Source of the DNA: Phycisphaerales bacterium UBA2396
GTDB lineage: Bacteria > Planctomycetota > Phycisphaerae > Phycisphaerales > UBA1924
Direction: 5' to 3'
Assembly (NCBI GenBank): GCA_002343325.1
Contig: DDSG01000091.1
Span: 1-64,000 of the forward strand
Length of the DNA: 64,000 nt
A model generated the notes under the pieces. The model saw only the letters and a list, made by a program, of their open reading frames with translations, did no database searches and had not been told where the DNA came from. How positions within the stretch are numbered: the stretch's first letter is position 1; every line of letters begins with the position of its first letter. Both the position numbers and the translations under genes were made by a program. Shown piece by piece: positions 36,963-47,173 of the stretch.

Positions 36963-38447
36963 TCAATCTTCGCCCTGAGCCTTCGTGAAGCCCTCCGCCC
37001 CGTCGATCTCCTGCAGCTTCTCGACGTGGACCCAGCGATGGGCCGCCCCGATTTTCGCGAGCACGGGCAGCAGCACCTGATCCGTCAGGTCGCCCGTGCC
37101 GCCCTTCTCGGCGCCCTGGCGGAGCATGCACCGGCAGCGGTACTGGTCGACGCAATCGGTGATCGCACCCGCCGACGGGTACACCTTCGTACCGCGGTTG
37201 GAGATCATCTTGAGCTTGATGGGTGTCCCTTCCAGCAGCGATTCGAGCGAAGGCCCGAGCACTTCGGGCTTCAGCGGGGAGTGCACGAAGATGTCCGCCC
37301 CGACCACACGCAGCGACTTGGCCTTGACGAACTCCGGCTGATCCGACAGGCGGGGGAGCTTGATCTCCTTCACGTCGCGGACGCGGTAGTTCTCCGACTT
37401 CTTCCCGAGGTTGGCGATGATCAGGTCGGCGAATCGAGAGGTCGACAGCGTGCTCGGCTTGTCATACCCGACCACGTCGCCCGTGCCCACGCCCTGCCTG
37501 GCGCACTGCTCGAGCGTGTACAGCACCGAGTGCTCGATCGTCTGGGCCGCCTCGAACTCCCCGATGTACCGAAGCATCGCCACGCCCGAGAGCAGCACCG
37601 CGGTGGGGTTGATGCAGTTCTTGCCGGCGTACTTGGGGGCGCTCCCGTGCACCGCCTCGAAGATCGCCACGTCGTTCCCCAGGTTAGCACTGGGCGCGAA
37701 GCCCAGCCCGCCCACCAGGGCCGACGTCAGGTCGGAGATGATGTCCCCGTTCATGTTCGTCGTCACGATCACGTCGAACTGCTCGGGCTTCTTGACGAGC
37801 TGGTGCGCGCAGTTGTCGATGATCACGTGCCACGACTGGATGTCCGGGTACTCCGGCGCGATCCGCTCGAACGTCCGCTTGAGCAGCCCCTCGGTCATCT
37901 TCATGATGTTCGACTTGGTCGCGCAGGCGACGCTCTTGCGCCCTTCGCTCCGCGCGAACTCGAACGCCGTCCGCACGATCTTCTCGCACCCCTTCGCGCT
38001 GATCAGCTTCAGGCACTGCGCCACGCCCGGGCTCTGCATGTGCTCGATGCCCGCGTACAGATCCTCCACGTTCTCGCGCACCACCACCAGGTCGATCCCG
38101 CGGCCGGAATAGGGCGTCTTGACCCCGGGCAGCTCGCGCACCGGACGGATGTTCGCGTACGTCTCGAACAGCTTGCGCAGCGTCACGTTCGCCGACTTCT
38201 CGCCGTACCCCACCGGGGTGCCCAGCGGGCCCTTCAGCACAAGCCTCGTCCGACGGATCGAATCGATCGTCTCTTGCGGCACGCCCGAAGGGATCCCCTT
38301 CTTGAACACCGACTCGCCCGCGTGCTGCACGTCAAACTTCAGACGCACCCCCGATGCCTCGATGATCCGCCGGGTTGCCTCGATGCACTCGGGCCCAACG
38401 CCGTCGCCGGGGATAAGGGTCACTTCGCGTGCTGCGGTGCTCGACAT
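36963..38447 (-). CDS. icd: NADP-dependent isocitrate dehydrogenase (extended type)
   Basis: 494 aa. Isocitrate/isopropylmalate dehydrogenase fold: LIPGDGVGPECIEATRRII, substrate loop YGEKSANVTLRKLFETYANI (Ser/Asn/Arg), VRENVEDLYAGIEH, the catalytic Lys region HVIIDNCAHQLVKKP, and metal site MNGDIISDLTSALVGGLG. Carries the C-terminal extension of about 140 residues (YRVRDVKEIKLPRLSDQPEF onward) found in the Thermus/Rickettsia-type enzyme. ATG 38447 has AGGAGG 5 nt upstream. Confidence 0.92.
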   Translation of the reverse strand: MSSTAAREVTLIPGDGVGPECIEATRRIIEASGVRLKFDVQHAGESVFKKGIPSGVPQETIDSIRRTRLVLKGPLGTPVGYGEKSANVTLRKLFETYANIRPVRELPGVKTPYSGRGIDLVVVRENVEDLYAGIEHMQSPGVAQCLKLISAKGCEKIVRTAFEFARSEGRKSVACATKSNIMKMTEGLLKRTFERIAPEYPDIQSWHVIIDNCAHQLVKKPEQFDVIVTTNMNGDIISDLTSALVGGLGFAPSANLGNDVAIFEAVHGSAPKYAGKNCINPTAVLLSGVAMLRYIGEFEAAQTIEHSVLYTLEQCARQGVGTGDVVGYDKPSTLSTSRFADLIIANLGKKSENYRVRDVKEIKLPRLSDQPEFVKAKSLRVVGADIFVHSPLKPEVLGPSLESLLEGTPIKLKMISNRGTKVYPSAGAITDCVDQYRCRCMLRQGAEKGGTGDLTDQVLLPVLAKIGAAHRWVHVEKLQEIDGAEGFTKAQGED

Positions 38448-38486
38448 GATGCCTCCTGAATGTGCGGGCCTCGCCGCCGTGTCCGC

Positions 38487-38505
38487 GGGCGCACGCCGTG
38501 CGCCC
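38487..38505 (-). promoter_or_regulatory. Hairpin in the icd leader
   Basis: Perfect 7-bp stem GGGCGCA / TGCGCCC with a 5-nt loop, 40-58 nt before the icd start, in the 152-bp spacer after the hybrid kinase gene. Role unknown. Confidence 0.35.
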
Positions 38506-38599
38506 CCGCTCGGCACGCCAGCAGGCCTAACCCAGAGGCTATCGGACGACTCTTTCGAGTCCAGCCCGCAATAGCCGGAATGTGTGTCCGATTTGAGGT

Positions 38600-41551
38600 T
38601 CAGGCCGCCCGAGATTCCGCTCGGCCCTGCATCCACCGCTCACACAGCCCGATCAGCGTTCGGGCCGTCACCGGCTTGCTCGCGTAGTCGTCGCAGCCCG
38701 CGTTCAGGCATTTCTCGCGGTCCTCCGCCATCGCGTGCGCCGTCAACGCCACAATCGGGCCCGGGTATCCCCGCGCTCGAAGCTCACGCGTCGCTCCGTA
38801 CCCGTCCAATTCAGGCATCTGCATGTCCATGAAGATGAGGTCATAGGGGTTTCCCCGGGCTGCCGCCGCCATCGCTTCGTCCGCGGCCTGACGCCCATTC
38901 TCAACGACTTTGACGCGGGCACCCGCCCGCGTGAGGTGGAACGAGATCAGCTTCTGATTGTCCTTCCCGTCGTCGGCCAGCAGGATCGTGCACGCCCGGC
39001 CGAGCTTCGGTGCGCTTGCCGATGCGGGCTGAACGCCCGCCTTGGCCGTCCGGTCAAGCCGCAGACGCGACTGCTCGACAACGCCCGCGTCCACCGTCAC
39101 CACGAATTCCGACCCATCGCCCGGCAGGCTTGTGACCGTGATGTCACCCCCCAGCAGCTTCGCGAGGTTCCGGCTGATCGCCAGCCCAAGCCCCGTCCCC
39201 CCGAACCGACGCGTCGTCGACGTATCCGCCTGCGTGAACGGCTTGAACAGTCTCTGCACCTGCTCGGGTGTCATCCCGATCCCCGTGTCTCGCACCGCCA
39301 CGCGGAGCAGCGAGCCGTCCAGACTGACCCCGATCCGAACCCCCCCCGACTGCGTGAACTTGATCGCGTTCCCGATGAGGTTCACCAGAATCTGCAGCAG
39401 CCGCGTCGGGTCAGTCGGCACCGTCGCGGGCAGCGGCCAGTTGAGGTCCGCCTCGAGCGAGAGCCCCTTCGTCGCGGCCTTGGGCTTCATCAACGCCATC
39501 GCGTCGTCCACGATCTGCACGGGATCCACAACGATCCGCTCGACCGTCATGCGCCCGGCTTCGATCTTCGAGATGTCCAGAATGTCATTGATGAGTGTCA
39601 CCAGATGCTCACCGTTGCGGTGGATGATCCGCACAGCATCGCCAAGGTGCTCCGTCGCGTACGACGGATCCGTCAGCAGCTCTGCGTACCCCATGATCGC
39701 CGTCATCGGTGTCCTGATCTCGTGCGACATGTTCGCCAGGAAGTCACTCTTGGATCGGTTCGCCGATTCGGCCGCGTCGCTCGCCACTTTCAGGCTTGCC
39801 GCAAGCCGGCTCTGGTCCTCCAGCGCCTCCCGCAGTTCTCGCGTCCTCAGCTCGACCAGCATCTTCGTCCGCGTGTGACGCCGGAGCAGACTGGCGAACG
39901 TGGCCGTCGTGAACACCGAGAACACCAGCCCGACGATGATCCCCGCCCACGTGAGCCGCCCATAGCTCGGCAGCACGCTCGTCCGCATCGCAAACAGACT
40001 GATGGGAATGTTCGCGCCGTGCATCTCGATCGTTCGAAGCGAGCTGAACTCTGCCGCCTCGCTCGCCTGCCCGTATCTCATCGTGAGGCCGTTGTTCTGG
40101 ACCTCTCCGATCCGCCGCACCCACTCGTTGATGTTCAGCAGCAATGCCACCACGCCGATCGCGTTTTTCTTCCGGTCCGCGACCAGCACCGGAACCCCGG
40201 CGGTCGAGTACACGGGCACCGCCAGCAGGACGAGGTCGTCGCCCTGCTCGGTCCGCCCGACGATCGATGTGCGAAGCGCACCCGCCTCGATCGCCGTGCG
40301 AACCGTCCGCTCGTACGAGGCCGAGGTGAGCTTCTCGCCCTGCCGCAGCAGCGAGGCCTGATCGCGGGGCGATGCCGTCACCACCATCGATCCGTCCCTG
40401 GGCGAGAACTGGATCCACGAGGGTTTCTCCCAGGATTCGCTCGCCGTTTCCAGAATGAACCGCTCGTACTCCTCCGGCGAGACCAGGACCGAAGACCTGA
40501 AGAGCCCGGACGTCGAATGCAGCGACCGGCGCAGGTCCAACGCCCGCTGCTCGACATCTCGAACCGCATTGCCCAGCCGTCGATCGAATTCCTGAGTCGC
40601 AAGCCCGACTTCCCAGTTCTTCGCCACGCCGATCAACGCCGCCGAGAAGGTAATGCACAGCAGGAATGTGAGCAGGATCGGCCCGGCCGTCTCGCGGGTG
40701 CTCGTGTGCTCCTTCGAGCCCTCATGCCGACCGGTCCGCGACGCCACGGCCGTTCCCGCGACCGCCACGCCGACGATCCCAGCCATCGCGATCAGCAGCG
40801 ACTGCTGATACACCCGACGCCGCGCCTGCACCACGCGCGAGGTATCCTCGTCGCTGAGAACGAACCGAAACTCCGCCGGCCGGCCTCCGTCGGGTCTGGG
40901 CACCTTGAGCGTCACGGAGTCGCTCGCGTCCCCTCCGACCGACACGCGCACGCCTGTTGTCTGAGAGATTCGATCCAGGTGTTGTTCCAGCAATGGGCGG
41001 ATCATCACCACGTAGCCCATTTCGGGACCCGTCTTGTCGGACTTCCTCACCGAACGCACCGCGATCGCCGACACCCGCCCGTCCGGCCCCTCTCCGATCA
41101 GCGTCCGCGGGATCTGCGGGTCAAGCCCCACCAGGTAGTCGGGATTCGAGATCGGAAAGTCCCTGGGCTCGGTTGTGACGGGGTCGCAGTCGAACTTCGC
41201 GATCACGTTGATCCCAAGGTCGAGCACCGCGACCTGCGAGAGGCCCAATGCCGCCGTCCCACCCAGCGTGAAGTTCCCCTGACGGAACTCCTCGTTTCGG
41301 TCCTGCACGAACCGGTACATGTCGTCCCAACCGGCCCAGTCCTCCGTTGTCGCGCCCAGGTCCTCCGCCAGACCTTGCAACGCCGCCGCGACCCGCTGGG
41401 AAGCCCGCTGCATCTCCGCGTTCCGGGCATCCCCCTCGATCCGAAGCAGCGCAGGCCACAACCACGACCACGCCGCCGCCGCCATCACCAGGATCGCCAG
41501 CACCGCGCAGACCACCATCACCGACACGCCGCTGCGGCTCTTGGGTTGCAC
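38600..41551 (-). CDS. Hybrid sensor histidine kinase with two periplasmic sensor domains
   Basis: 983 aa from GTG 41551, with GGAGG 6 nt upstream. TM1 (9-33), a CHASE4-like sensor (about 40-245; [20 protein letters not shown]), TM2 (about 250-270) and TM3 (about 291-311), a CHASE-type sensor (about 315-530; [20 protein letters not shown]), TM4 (about 532-555), coiled linker, HisKA with His610 in [13 protein letters not shown], HATPase ([20 protein letters not shown]) and a receiver with Asp909 in [15 protein letters not shown]. No Hpt or output regulator nearby. Two different sensor modules in series are unusual. Confidence 0.92.
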   Translation of the reverse strand: MQPKSRSGVSVMVVCAVLAILVMAAAAWSWLWPALLRIEGDARNAEMQRASQRVAAALQGLAEDLGATTEDWAGWDDMYRFVQDRNEEFRQGNFTLGGTAALGLSQVAVLDLGINVIAKFDCDPVTTEPRDFPISNPDYLVGLDPQIPRTLIGEGPDGRVSAIAVRSVRKSDKTGPEMGYVVMIRPLLEQHLDRISQTTGVRVSVGGDASDSVTLKVPRPDGGRPAEFRFVLSDEDTSRVVQARRRVYQQSLLIAMAGIVGVAVAGTAVASRTGRHEGSKEHTSTRETAGPILLTFLLCITFSAALIGVAKNWEVGLATQEFDRRLGNAVRDVEQRALDLRRSLHSTSGLFRSSVLVSPEEYERFILETASESWEKPSWIQFSPRDGSMVVTASPRDQASLLRQGEKLTSASYERTVRTAIEAGALRTSIVGRTEQGDDLVLLAVPVYSTAGVPVLVADRKKNAIGVVALLLNINEWVRRIGEVQNNGLTMRYGQASEAAEFSSLRTIEMHGANIPISLFAMRTSVLPSYGRLTWAGIIVGLVFSVFTTATFASLLRRHTRTKMLVELRTRELREALEDQSRLAASLKVASDAAESANRSKSDFLANMSHEIRTPMTAIMGYAELLTDPSYATEHLGDAVRIIHRNGEHLVTLINDILDISKIEAGRMTVERIVVDPVQIVDDAMALMKPKAATKGLSLEADLNWPLPATVPTDPTRLLQILVNLIGNAIKFTQSGGVRIGVSLDGSLLRVAVRDTGIGMTPEQVQRLFKPFTQADTSTTRRFGGTGLGLAISRNLAKLLGGDITVTSLPGDGSEFVVTVDAGVVEQSRLRLDRTAKAGVQPASASAPKLGRACTILLADDGKDNQKLISFHLTRAGARVKVVENGRQAADEAMAAAARGNPYDLIFMDMQMPELDGYGATRELRARGYPGPIVALTAHAMAEDREKCLNAGCDDYASKPVTARTLIGLCERWMQGRAESRAA

Positions 41552-41645
41552 GCAAACCTCCGGGTTCCTCTTGACCTTCCCAACTGGCTTCTATCGGTCC
41601 CCCACGACGCCCGCTCAACCCGCGCAAGCCTTCCGAACCCGGGTC

Positions 41646-41651
41646 TACCCT
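41646..41651 (+). promoter_or_regulatory. Putative leaderless -10 box (TACCCT), threonine ammonia-lyase gene
   Basis: TACCCT with 8 nt to ATG 41660; no Shine-Dalgarno. Confidence 0.4.
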
Positions 41652-41659
41652 CGTACACC

Positions 41660-42907
41660 ATGCCCGTCACCTTCGATCAGATCGTTCTTGCGCGTGAGCG
41701 TCTCACCGGCGGCGTCGTCGTCACCCCCTGCGTCGAGTCCCTCGGGCTCTCGGACCTCTGCGCCTGCCGCGTCTTCCCCAAACTCGAGTACCTCCAACGC
41801 ACCGGCTCCTTCAAGGAACGCGGAGCACTCAACGCCCTTCTTCAGCTCCCGTCCGAGAACCGCAGGCGCGGCGTCATCGCCGCCTCTGCCGGCAACCACG
41901 CCCTCGCACTGGCCTATCACGGCAAGCGTCTCGATGTCCCCGTCACCGTCGTCATGCCCCGCTTCGCCCCGATCATCAAGCAATCCCGCTGCCGAGCACT
42001 GGGCGCCACCGTCATCCTCGACGGCGACACCATCGCCGACGCCAAGGTCCGGGCCGACGAACTCGCCGGGCTCCACGGGTTCACCTACGTCCACGGCTTC
42101 GACGACCCCGCCGTCATCGCCGGCCAGGGGACCATCGGCCTCGAACTGCTCGATCAGGTCGGAGGGCTCGACGCGGTGGTCTGCCCCATCGGCGGCGCGG
42201 GGCTCATCGCGGGCGTCGCCCTCGCCATCAAGGCCGCTCGCCCCGGCGTGCGCGTCATCGGCATCCAGCCCCGTCACTGCACCTCGTTCTCCGCCGCACT
42301 CGCCGCGGGACACCCCGTCCGCGTGCCGACATCCCCGACGCTCGCCGACGGCCTCGCCGTCCCGCAGGTCGGCGCCAACGCCTTCGAAATCGCCCGCTCC
42401 CGCGTCGATCGCGTCATCGACGTCGCCGAGGAGGACATCGCGTTGGCGATCCTCCGACTCGCCGAGAGCGAGAAGGGCGTGGTGGAGGGGGCAGGGGCAG
42501 CCCCGCTCGCCGCCTTCCTCTCGGGACAGCTCACCGAACTGCGCGGCAAGCGAGTCGCCCTGCTTCTCTGCGGCGGGAACATCGACCCGACCCTCCTCGG
42601 CCGGGTCATCGAACGAGGGCTCGTCGCCGACGGGCGCGTGACCCAGTTCACCGCCATCATCCCCGACCGCCCCGGCGGGCTCGCCGACCTGACCGCCGCC
42701 ATCGCCGCAGCCTCGGCCTCGGTCAAGCAGATCGAGCACGAGCGGGCCTTTACCACCGCCGACCTGTCGACGGTGCAGGTGCTCTGCACCGTCGAGACCA
42801 GGGACGCCGCTCACGTCGAGGACCTCCACGACCAGCTCCGCCAGCGGGGGATCCGGGTCATCGCCCGGACGCAGCCCGCATCCTGCGCCATGCCCCCGGT
42901 TGCCTGA
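41660..42907 (+). CDS. ilvA: Threonine ammonia-lyase (dehydratase) with ACT domain
   Basis: 415 aa. PLP fold type II: the Schiff-base lysine in RTGSFKERGALNALL, SAGNHALALAYHG, the glycine phosphate loop VCPIGGAGLIAGVALAI and LCGGNIDP. The C-terminal 75 residues are an ACT domain (TAIIPDRPGGLADLTAAIA). Length fits the short TdcB/IlvA-like form. Deaminates threonine to 2-oxobutyrate, an isoleucine precursor or, as propionyl-CoA, a link to the methylcitrate cycle. Readings that extend far upstream lie antisense to the kinase gene and are not real. Confidence 0.93.
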   Translation: MPVTFDQIVLARERLTGGVVVTPCVESLGLSDLCACRVFPKLEYLQRTGSFKERGALNALLQLPSENRRRGVIAASAGNHALALAYHGKRLDVPVTVVMPRFAPIIKQSRCRALGATVILDGDTIADAKVRADELAGLHGFTYVHGFDDPAVIAGQGTIGLELLDQVGGLDAVVCPIGGAGLIAGVALAIKAARPGVRVIGIQPRHCTSFSAALAAGHPVRVPTSPTLADGLAVPQVGANAFEIARSRVDRVIDVAEEDIALAILRLAESEKGVVEGAGAAPLAAFLSGQLTELRGKRVALLLCGGNIDPTLLGRVIERGLVADGRVTQFTAIIPDRPGGLADLTAAIAAASASVKQIEHERAFTTADLSTVQVLCTVETRDAAHVEDLHDQLRQRGIRVIARTQPASCAMPPVA

Positions 42908-42963
42908 ACCTTTGTTGCCGCGGTGGGTGCATCCGATTCCGGGGCCCGGGCGAACTCGCCGGC

Positions 42964-43758
42964 ATGACACGCCCCTTCGCTCTCGTCGCCGCTGCCACGC
43001 TCGTCTGCCTTGCCGGATGTTCCTCCACCTCCGGTCCGTCGGCCTCGAACGAGCAGGCCACAGCCGAGCCGGAAGCTTCTCAGCCCGCCGCCGGCGCGTT
43101 GGCACCCGTGCCCGATGACTCCTGGACCACCAAGCGAGTGGGGGGTGATCTGTTCACCACGGTTGAGCGTCGCGGCGAGTCGTTCTTCTGGAACCAGTGT
43201 TCGATCACCACGCCGCTCCCTCAGGGATACCCCGATCCCACGCCCCCCGGCGCGATCGAACTCAAGAAGTACCCCGCGGTGCGTCGCGCCGAAGTCAGCG
43301 GCAGCCGCAATTCCGACATCGGCATGAACGGCGCCTTCTGGCCTCTCTTCCAGCACATCAAGAAGCGCGATATCGCCATGACCAGCCCCGTCGAGATGGA
43401 CTACCGCTCCATGCCCGTAGGCGGCAAGGTTTTCGCCCCCGAGGCCGACGGCCAGGCCGACAGCCAGTGGACCATGTCCTTCCTCTACCGCACGGCCGAT
43501 CTCGGCCCGCAAGGACAGGACGGCGTCGTCGTCGTCACCGACGCACAGCCCGTGACCGTCCTCGCCAAAGGCCTCAAGGGCGGCTACTCCGAACGAATGA
43601 TCCAGCGCGAGATCGATGCCCTCGCCGCCTGGATCGACGCCCAAACCGAATGGGAAGTCGCCGGCCCGCCCCGCGCCTTCTACTACAACGGCCCCGAAGT
43701 CCGCGCGCGCGACCGCTGGGCCGAGGCACAGATCCCCGTTCGGCGTCGCGCCAACTGA
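42964..43758 (+). CDS. SOUL heme-binding family lipoprotein
   Basis: 264 aa. Lipoprotein signal with LVCLAGC (Cys19), a Pro/Ala-rich linker, then a SOUL/HBP domain: IELKKYPAVRRAEVSGSRNS, AFWPLFQHIKKRDIAMTSPV and EMDYRSMPVGG. SOUL proteins bind heme or porphyrin hydrophobically; the bacterial role is unknown. Lies two genes before a ChaN-family protein, also linked to heme. Confidence 0.85.
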   Translation: MTRPFALVAAATLVCLAGCSSTSGPSASNEQATAEPEASQPAAGALAPVPDDSWTTKRVGGDLFTTVERRGESFFWNQCSITTPLPQGYPDPTPPGAIELKKYPAVRRAEVSGSRNSDIGMNGAFWPLFQHIKKRDIAMTSPVEMDYRSMPVGGKVFAPEADGQADSQWTMSFLYRTADLGPQGQDGVVVVTDAQPVTVLAKGLKGGYSERMIQREIDALAAWIDAQTEWEVAGPPRAFYYNGPEVRARDRWAEAQIPVRRRAN

Positions 43759-43762
43759 CGCG

Positions 43763-43768
43763 TACGCT
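43763..43768 (+). promoter_or_regulatory. Putative leaderless -10 box (TACGCT)
   Basis: TACGCT with 5 nt to GTG 43774, immediately after the SOUL gene stop. Confidence 0.35.
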
Positions 43769-43773
43769 CCCGC

Positions 43774-44166
43774 GTGATTGACTCGCACGCCCAATATCCG
43801 CCATCCTTCTGGCTGCGATGCCGCCGCAACCCGCTCCTGCTCGGGCTGGGCTTTCCCACCGCCGTCTGCGCGCTGGGCGTGCTCGCCTTGTCCGCGTTCG
43901 GCCCCGCCGGAGCGTACTTCCTGCTCCTCTGGCCCATCGCCACCATCGTCGGCCTCGTGATGGGGTGCATTTCCCTCATGGAGCGACTCTTCGCCACCCG
44001 CCTCGCCACATCCTCCGCCTTCGCGATCCTCTGCCTTTTCGTCCTCGTTTGCCTGAGCCTTCAGGCCGCCACCGCCGTCGTCCTCGGCCGATCCCTCTCG
44101 CCACCGCCGGCCGCCTCGCCGGACCCCGTTCCCATGGCAGGGCCACCCGCCCCACCCCCGCGCTAA
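43774..44166 (+). CDS. Small three-helix membrane protein
   Basis: 130 aa from GTG 43774. Three hydrophobic segments (LLLGLGFPTAVCALGVLALS, YFLLLWPIATIVGLVMGCIS, FAILCLFVLVCLSLQAATAV) and a proline-rich tail. No family recognised. Sits 15 bp after the SOUL gene and 17 bp before the ChaN gene on the same strand. Confidence 0.65.
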   Translation: MIDSHAQYPPSFWLRCRRNPLLLGLGFPTAVCALGVLALSAFGPAGAYFLLLWPIATIVGLVMGCISLMERLFATRLATSSAFAILCLFVLVCLSLQAATAVVLGRSLSPPPAASPDPVPMAGPPAPPPR

Positions 44167-44171
44167 GCCGA

Positions 44172-44177
44172 TATGCT
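44172..44177 (+). promoter_or_regulatory. Putative leaderless -10 box (TATGCT), ChaN gene
   Basis: TATGCT with 6 nt to ATG 44184. Confidence 0.4.
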
Positions 44178-44183
44178 GCACGC

Positions 44184-45107
44184 ATGATCAAAGTGCTGCT
44201 GGCGTGCGTGTCGGCCTCGTTCGCGTTTCTTCTTGTCGGGTGCGCCGCCACTGGCGACGCCCCATCCAACACCGCCGCCTCGCGAGCTCCCGCCATCTTC
44301 CGCGGCGACTCGGGCCTCCCCGCCTCGCTCGAGGACATCGCCTCCCAGTCCGCTCGCTCGCCCGCCGTGCTGCTCGGCGAGAACCACGGCCATCCGCTCG
44401 GCCTCGCCACCGCCGCCGACCTCTTCGACCGCGTCCTCGCCAAGGCCCCCTCCGCCTCACTCGCCCTCGAGTTCATCGAGCGAGACAGCCAGCCCGCCCT
44501 CGACGACTACCTCGCCGGCCTCATCGACGAACCCACCTTCCGCACCATCACACGCCGCACCGATAGCAACTACCCGCCCGGCCACCGCGCGATGGTCGAG
44601 CGAGCCAAGTCGGCCGGCCGCCCCGTCCTCGCCGCCAACGCCCCCCGCGTCTATGTCCGCCTCGCCCGTACACAGGGCTACGAACGCCTCGCCACCCTCA
44701 CGCCCGAGCAACGCCGCCTCTTCCGCGTGCCGCCCCAGCTCGCCACGGGTCGCTACCGCGACGACTTCGAGAACATCATGAACTCCATGAAGCCCGACGC
44801 CAAGCCCTCGCCCGAGCGGACGGCCCAGATCGACGCGATGTTCCGCAGCCAGCAGGTCTGGGATTGGACCATGGGCGAGAGCGTCGCCCGCCTCGTCGCC
44901 GCCGGCGCCACACCCGCCGTCCTCGTCGTCGGGCGATTCCACATCGACCACCGCGGCGGCACCGTTCAAGCCTTCGAGCAGCTCTCCCCCGGCTCCCGCG
45001 CCCTGACCGTCACCTTCGTCGACGCCTGGTCAGACCGACTCCGCGACGAAGACAAAGGCCTCGCCGACTTCGTGGTCTATGTCGGGCCTTCGCCGTCGCT
45101 GAACTGA
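44184..45107 (+). CDS. ChaN-family lipoprotein
   Basis: 307 aa. Lipoprotein signal FAFLLVGC (Cys20). The ChaN/DUF399 domain has VLLGENHGHPLGLATAADLF and SLALEFIERDSQPALDDYLA, and late VLVVGRFHIDHRGG. Campylobacter ChaN is an outer-membrane lipoprotein that binds stacked hemes for iron uptake. The nearby SOUL lipoprotein supports a heme theme. Ends 8 bp from the thiolase gene, convergent. Confidence 0.85.
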   Translation: MIKVLLACVSASFAFLLVGCAATGDAPSNTAASRAPAIFRGDSGLPASLEDIASQSARSPAVLLGENHGHPLGLATAADLFDRVLAKAPSASLALEFIERDSQPALDDYLAGLIDEPTFRTITRRTDSNYPPGHRAMVERAKSAGRPVLAANAPRVYVRLARTQGYERLATLTPEQRRLFRVPPQLATGRYRDDFENIMNSMKPDAKPSPERTAQIDAMFRSQQVWDWTMGESVARLVAAGATPAVLVVGRFHIDHRGGTVQAFEQLSPGSRALTVTFVDAWSDRLRDEDKGLADFVVYVGPSPSLN

Positions 45108-45115
45108 TCCGATCC

Positions 45116-46315
45116 TCAAACCTCCACAACCATCGCCACGCTGTTGCCCCCGCCCAGGCACAGCGCCGCCACGCCGCGCTTCCCGCCCGTCCGGTGAAGC
45201 TGGTGGATCAGCGTCGTCAGCACGCGGGCCCCGCTCGCCCCGATGGGGTGCCCCAGCGCCACGCCGCCACCGCAGATGTTGAGCCGGCTCTCCGAGATCC
45301 CCAGCGCCTTGATGTTGCACAGCACCTGCGCCGCGAACGCCTCGTTGATCTCGAACAGGTCAATGTCCTTGACCGAGAGTCCGGCCTTCTTGAGCGCACC
45401 CGCGATCCCCTCGATCGGTGCCGCGAAGATGTCCTTCGGCGCCACACCGCTCGTGTGATAGCTCACGATCTTCGCGATCGGCTTGACGCCCATCGCCTCG
45501 GCCTTCGCCAGGCTCGACACAACCACCGCCGCCGCCCCGTCCGAGATCTGGCTCGCGTTCGCCGCCGTCACCGTCCCGTCGGGTGTGAACGCCGGCCGCA
45601 GCTTCGCGACCCCGTCGATCGTCGAATCACCGCGGATCCCCTCGTCCGCCGACACCCCGGGCGACTTCTTGTCCAGGCACTGTTCCCCGCTGAGCGTGAC
45701 GATCTCGCCCGCGAAGTGCCCGCTCTTGGTCGCTTCCGCCGCACGCACGTGGCTCTGCACCGCGAAGCGGTCCTGCTCCGCACGGCTGATCTCGTACTTC
45801 TTCGCGATGTGGTCCGCCGAGTTGCCCATCGCGCAGTTCTCAAACGCGCACGTCAGCCCGTCCGACGCCATGTGGTCGAACATCTGCGCCGGCCCATACT
45901 TCACGCCCTCGCGCACCCGCGCAAAGTGCGGCGCCGCCGTCATGTTCTCGAACCCGCCCGCCACCACAAGCTGGTTGTCCCCCGCCTTGATCGACTGCGC
46001 CGCCAGCATCACCGCCTGCAGTCCCGACCCGCACACCTTGTTCACCGTCTGCGCCGAGATCGTCTCGGGAAGCCCCGCCTTCAGCGCCGCCTGCCGCGCC
46101 GGGTTCTGCCCCAGCCCCGCCTGCAGCACGCACCCCATGATCACCTCGTCCACCGCCGCCTTGTGCGCCTCCACCCCGCCGATCGCGTTCAGCGCAGCCT
46201 TCACCGCGTACGACCCCAGCACCGGCGAGGGAACCTTCGACAGCCCGCCGAAAAACCTCCCGATCGGGGTACGCTTGGCGGCGAGAATCACGGGGGTCGT
46301 GGCGGCGCTGGACAT
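45116..46315 (-). CDS. Acetyl-CoA acetyltransferase (thiolase)
   Basis: 399 aa. Thiolase fold with the nucleophile Cys in TVNKVCGSGLQAVML, the catalytic His in GGGVALGHPIGASGARVL and the second Cys in AALCLGGGNSVAMVVE. Biosynthetic or degradative role is not determined by sequence. Last gene of the gnd-zwf-pgl cluster, 111 bp after pgl, so it may belong to that transcript. Confidence 0.93.
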   Translation of the reverse strand: MSSAATTPVILAAKRTPIGRFFGGLSKVPSPVLGSYAVKAALNAIGGVEAHKAAVDEVIMGCVLQAGLGQNPARQAALKAGLPETISAQTVNKVCGSGLQAVMLAAQSIKAGDNQLVVAGGFENMTAAPHFARVREGVKYGPAQMFDHMASDGLTCAFENCAMGNSADHIAKKYEISRAEQDRFAVQSHVRAAEATKSGHFAGEIVTLSGEQCLDKKSPGVSADEGIRGDSTIDGVAKLRPAFTPDGTVTAANASQISDGAAAVVVSSLAKAEAMGVKPIAKIVSYHTSGVAPKDIFAAPIEGIAGALKKAGLSVKDIDLFEINEAFAAQVLCNIKALGISESRLNICGGGVALGHPIGASGARVLTTLIHQLHRTGGKRGVAALCLGGGNSVAMVVEV

Positions 46316-46426
46316 CTCGGCTCTCCGATGGTCGGTGGGTGCAAGAAACGCCGCCCAACCCGGGCGGCTTCGCCCATCCTAGGGACCACCTCCCCGACCC
46401 GTCTCCAACCCCGCTCCCACGCCCAT

Positions 46427-47134
46427 TCACTCGCCCGCCGCGCCGCGATCCACCACAAACCGCACCCCGCCCGGTCTCACCATCGCCATCGGCAGCACCG
46501 CCCGCCCCGCGGCACGCTCCTTCCGAACCCGCGACAGCGTCCCCGCTTTGTCCGCCCCCGTGATCATCGCCAACACCAACCGGCTCGCCCCGAGCGCCCC
46601 GAGCGTCAGCGACACCCGATCCTTCACCGCAAACCCCGCCGGTGCCTCCGCCGTCGTCACGAGCTTTCCCGCGTCGCCCGCGAAGTCGTGCCCGGGGAAC
46701 AGCGACGCCGTGTGCCCGTCCGCCCCCATCCCCAGCAGCACCACGTCGAACATCGCCTCCCCGGGCGGCACCTGCGGAAGCAGGTCGGCGTACATCGACG
46801 CCGCCCTCGACGCGCCCAGTTCCCCCGGAATCCGACACACCCGCGCCGGCACCTTCGACAGCAGCGACTCCGACGCCATCCGATAGTTGCTGTCCGCGTG
46901 CTCCGGACCCACGCACCGCTCATCTCCGAAGTACACCTGCACGCGCTCCCACGGCACCACCCCCGCCTCCCCCGACGCCAGCCACGCGTACATCGCCTTG
47001 GGTGTCGACCCGCCCGCCAGCACGATCGACGCCTCGCCCCGCTCGCTCACGGCCTCGCGCAGCACGCTCGCAACCACCGCGCCCGCGGCCCGCGCCACCG
47101 CCCCCGCATCCTGCTCGATCACCAGCTCATCCAT
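46427..47134 (-). CDS. pgl: 6-phosphogluconolactonase
   Basis: 235 aa, DevB/SOL type. Motifs VLAGGSTPKAMYAWLA, VYFGDERCVGPEHADSNYRM and LLGMGADGHTASLFPGHD are complete. Hydrolyses 6-phosphogluconolactone, the product of the neighbouring zwf. 39 bp after zwf. Confidence 0.95.
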   Translation of the reverse strand: MDELVIEQDAGAVARAAGAVVASVLREAVSERGEASIVLAGGSTPKAMYAWLASGEAGVVPWERVQVYFGDERCVGPEHADSNYRMASESLLSKVPARVCRIPGELGASRAASMYADLLPQVPPGEAMFDVVLLGMGADGHTASLFPGHDFAGDAGKLVTTAEAPAGFAVKDRVSLTLGALGASRLVLAMITGADKAGTLSRVRKERAAGRAVLPMAMVRPGGVRFVVDRGAAGE

Positions 47135-47173
47135 GTCGCGCCTCCGCCGGCTTCCGGCAGGGCGAGTGTACCG

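Noticed and set aside
38735..41640. Very long open reading frame on the plus strand across the hybrid kinase gene (continuing into ilvA)
   Set aside because: Arg/His/Pro-rich low-information sequence antisense to a clear kinase. It is open only because high-GC third positions avoid stops; the real gene in this frame begins at 41660.
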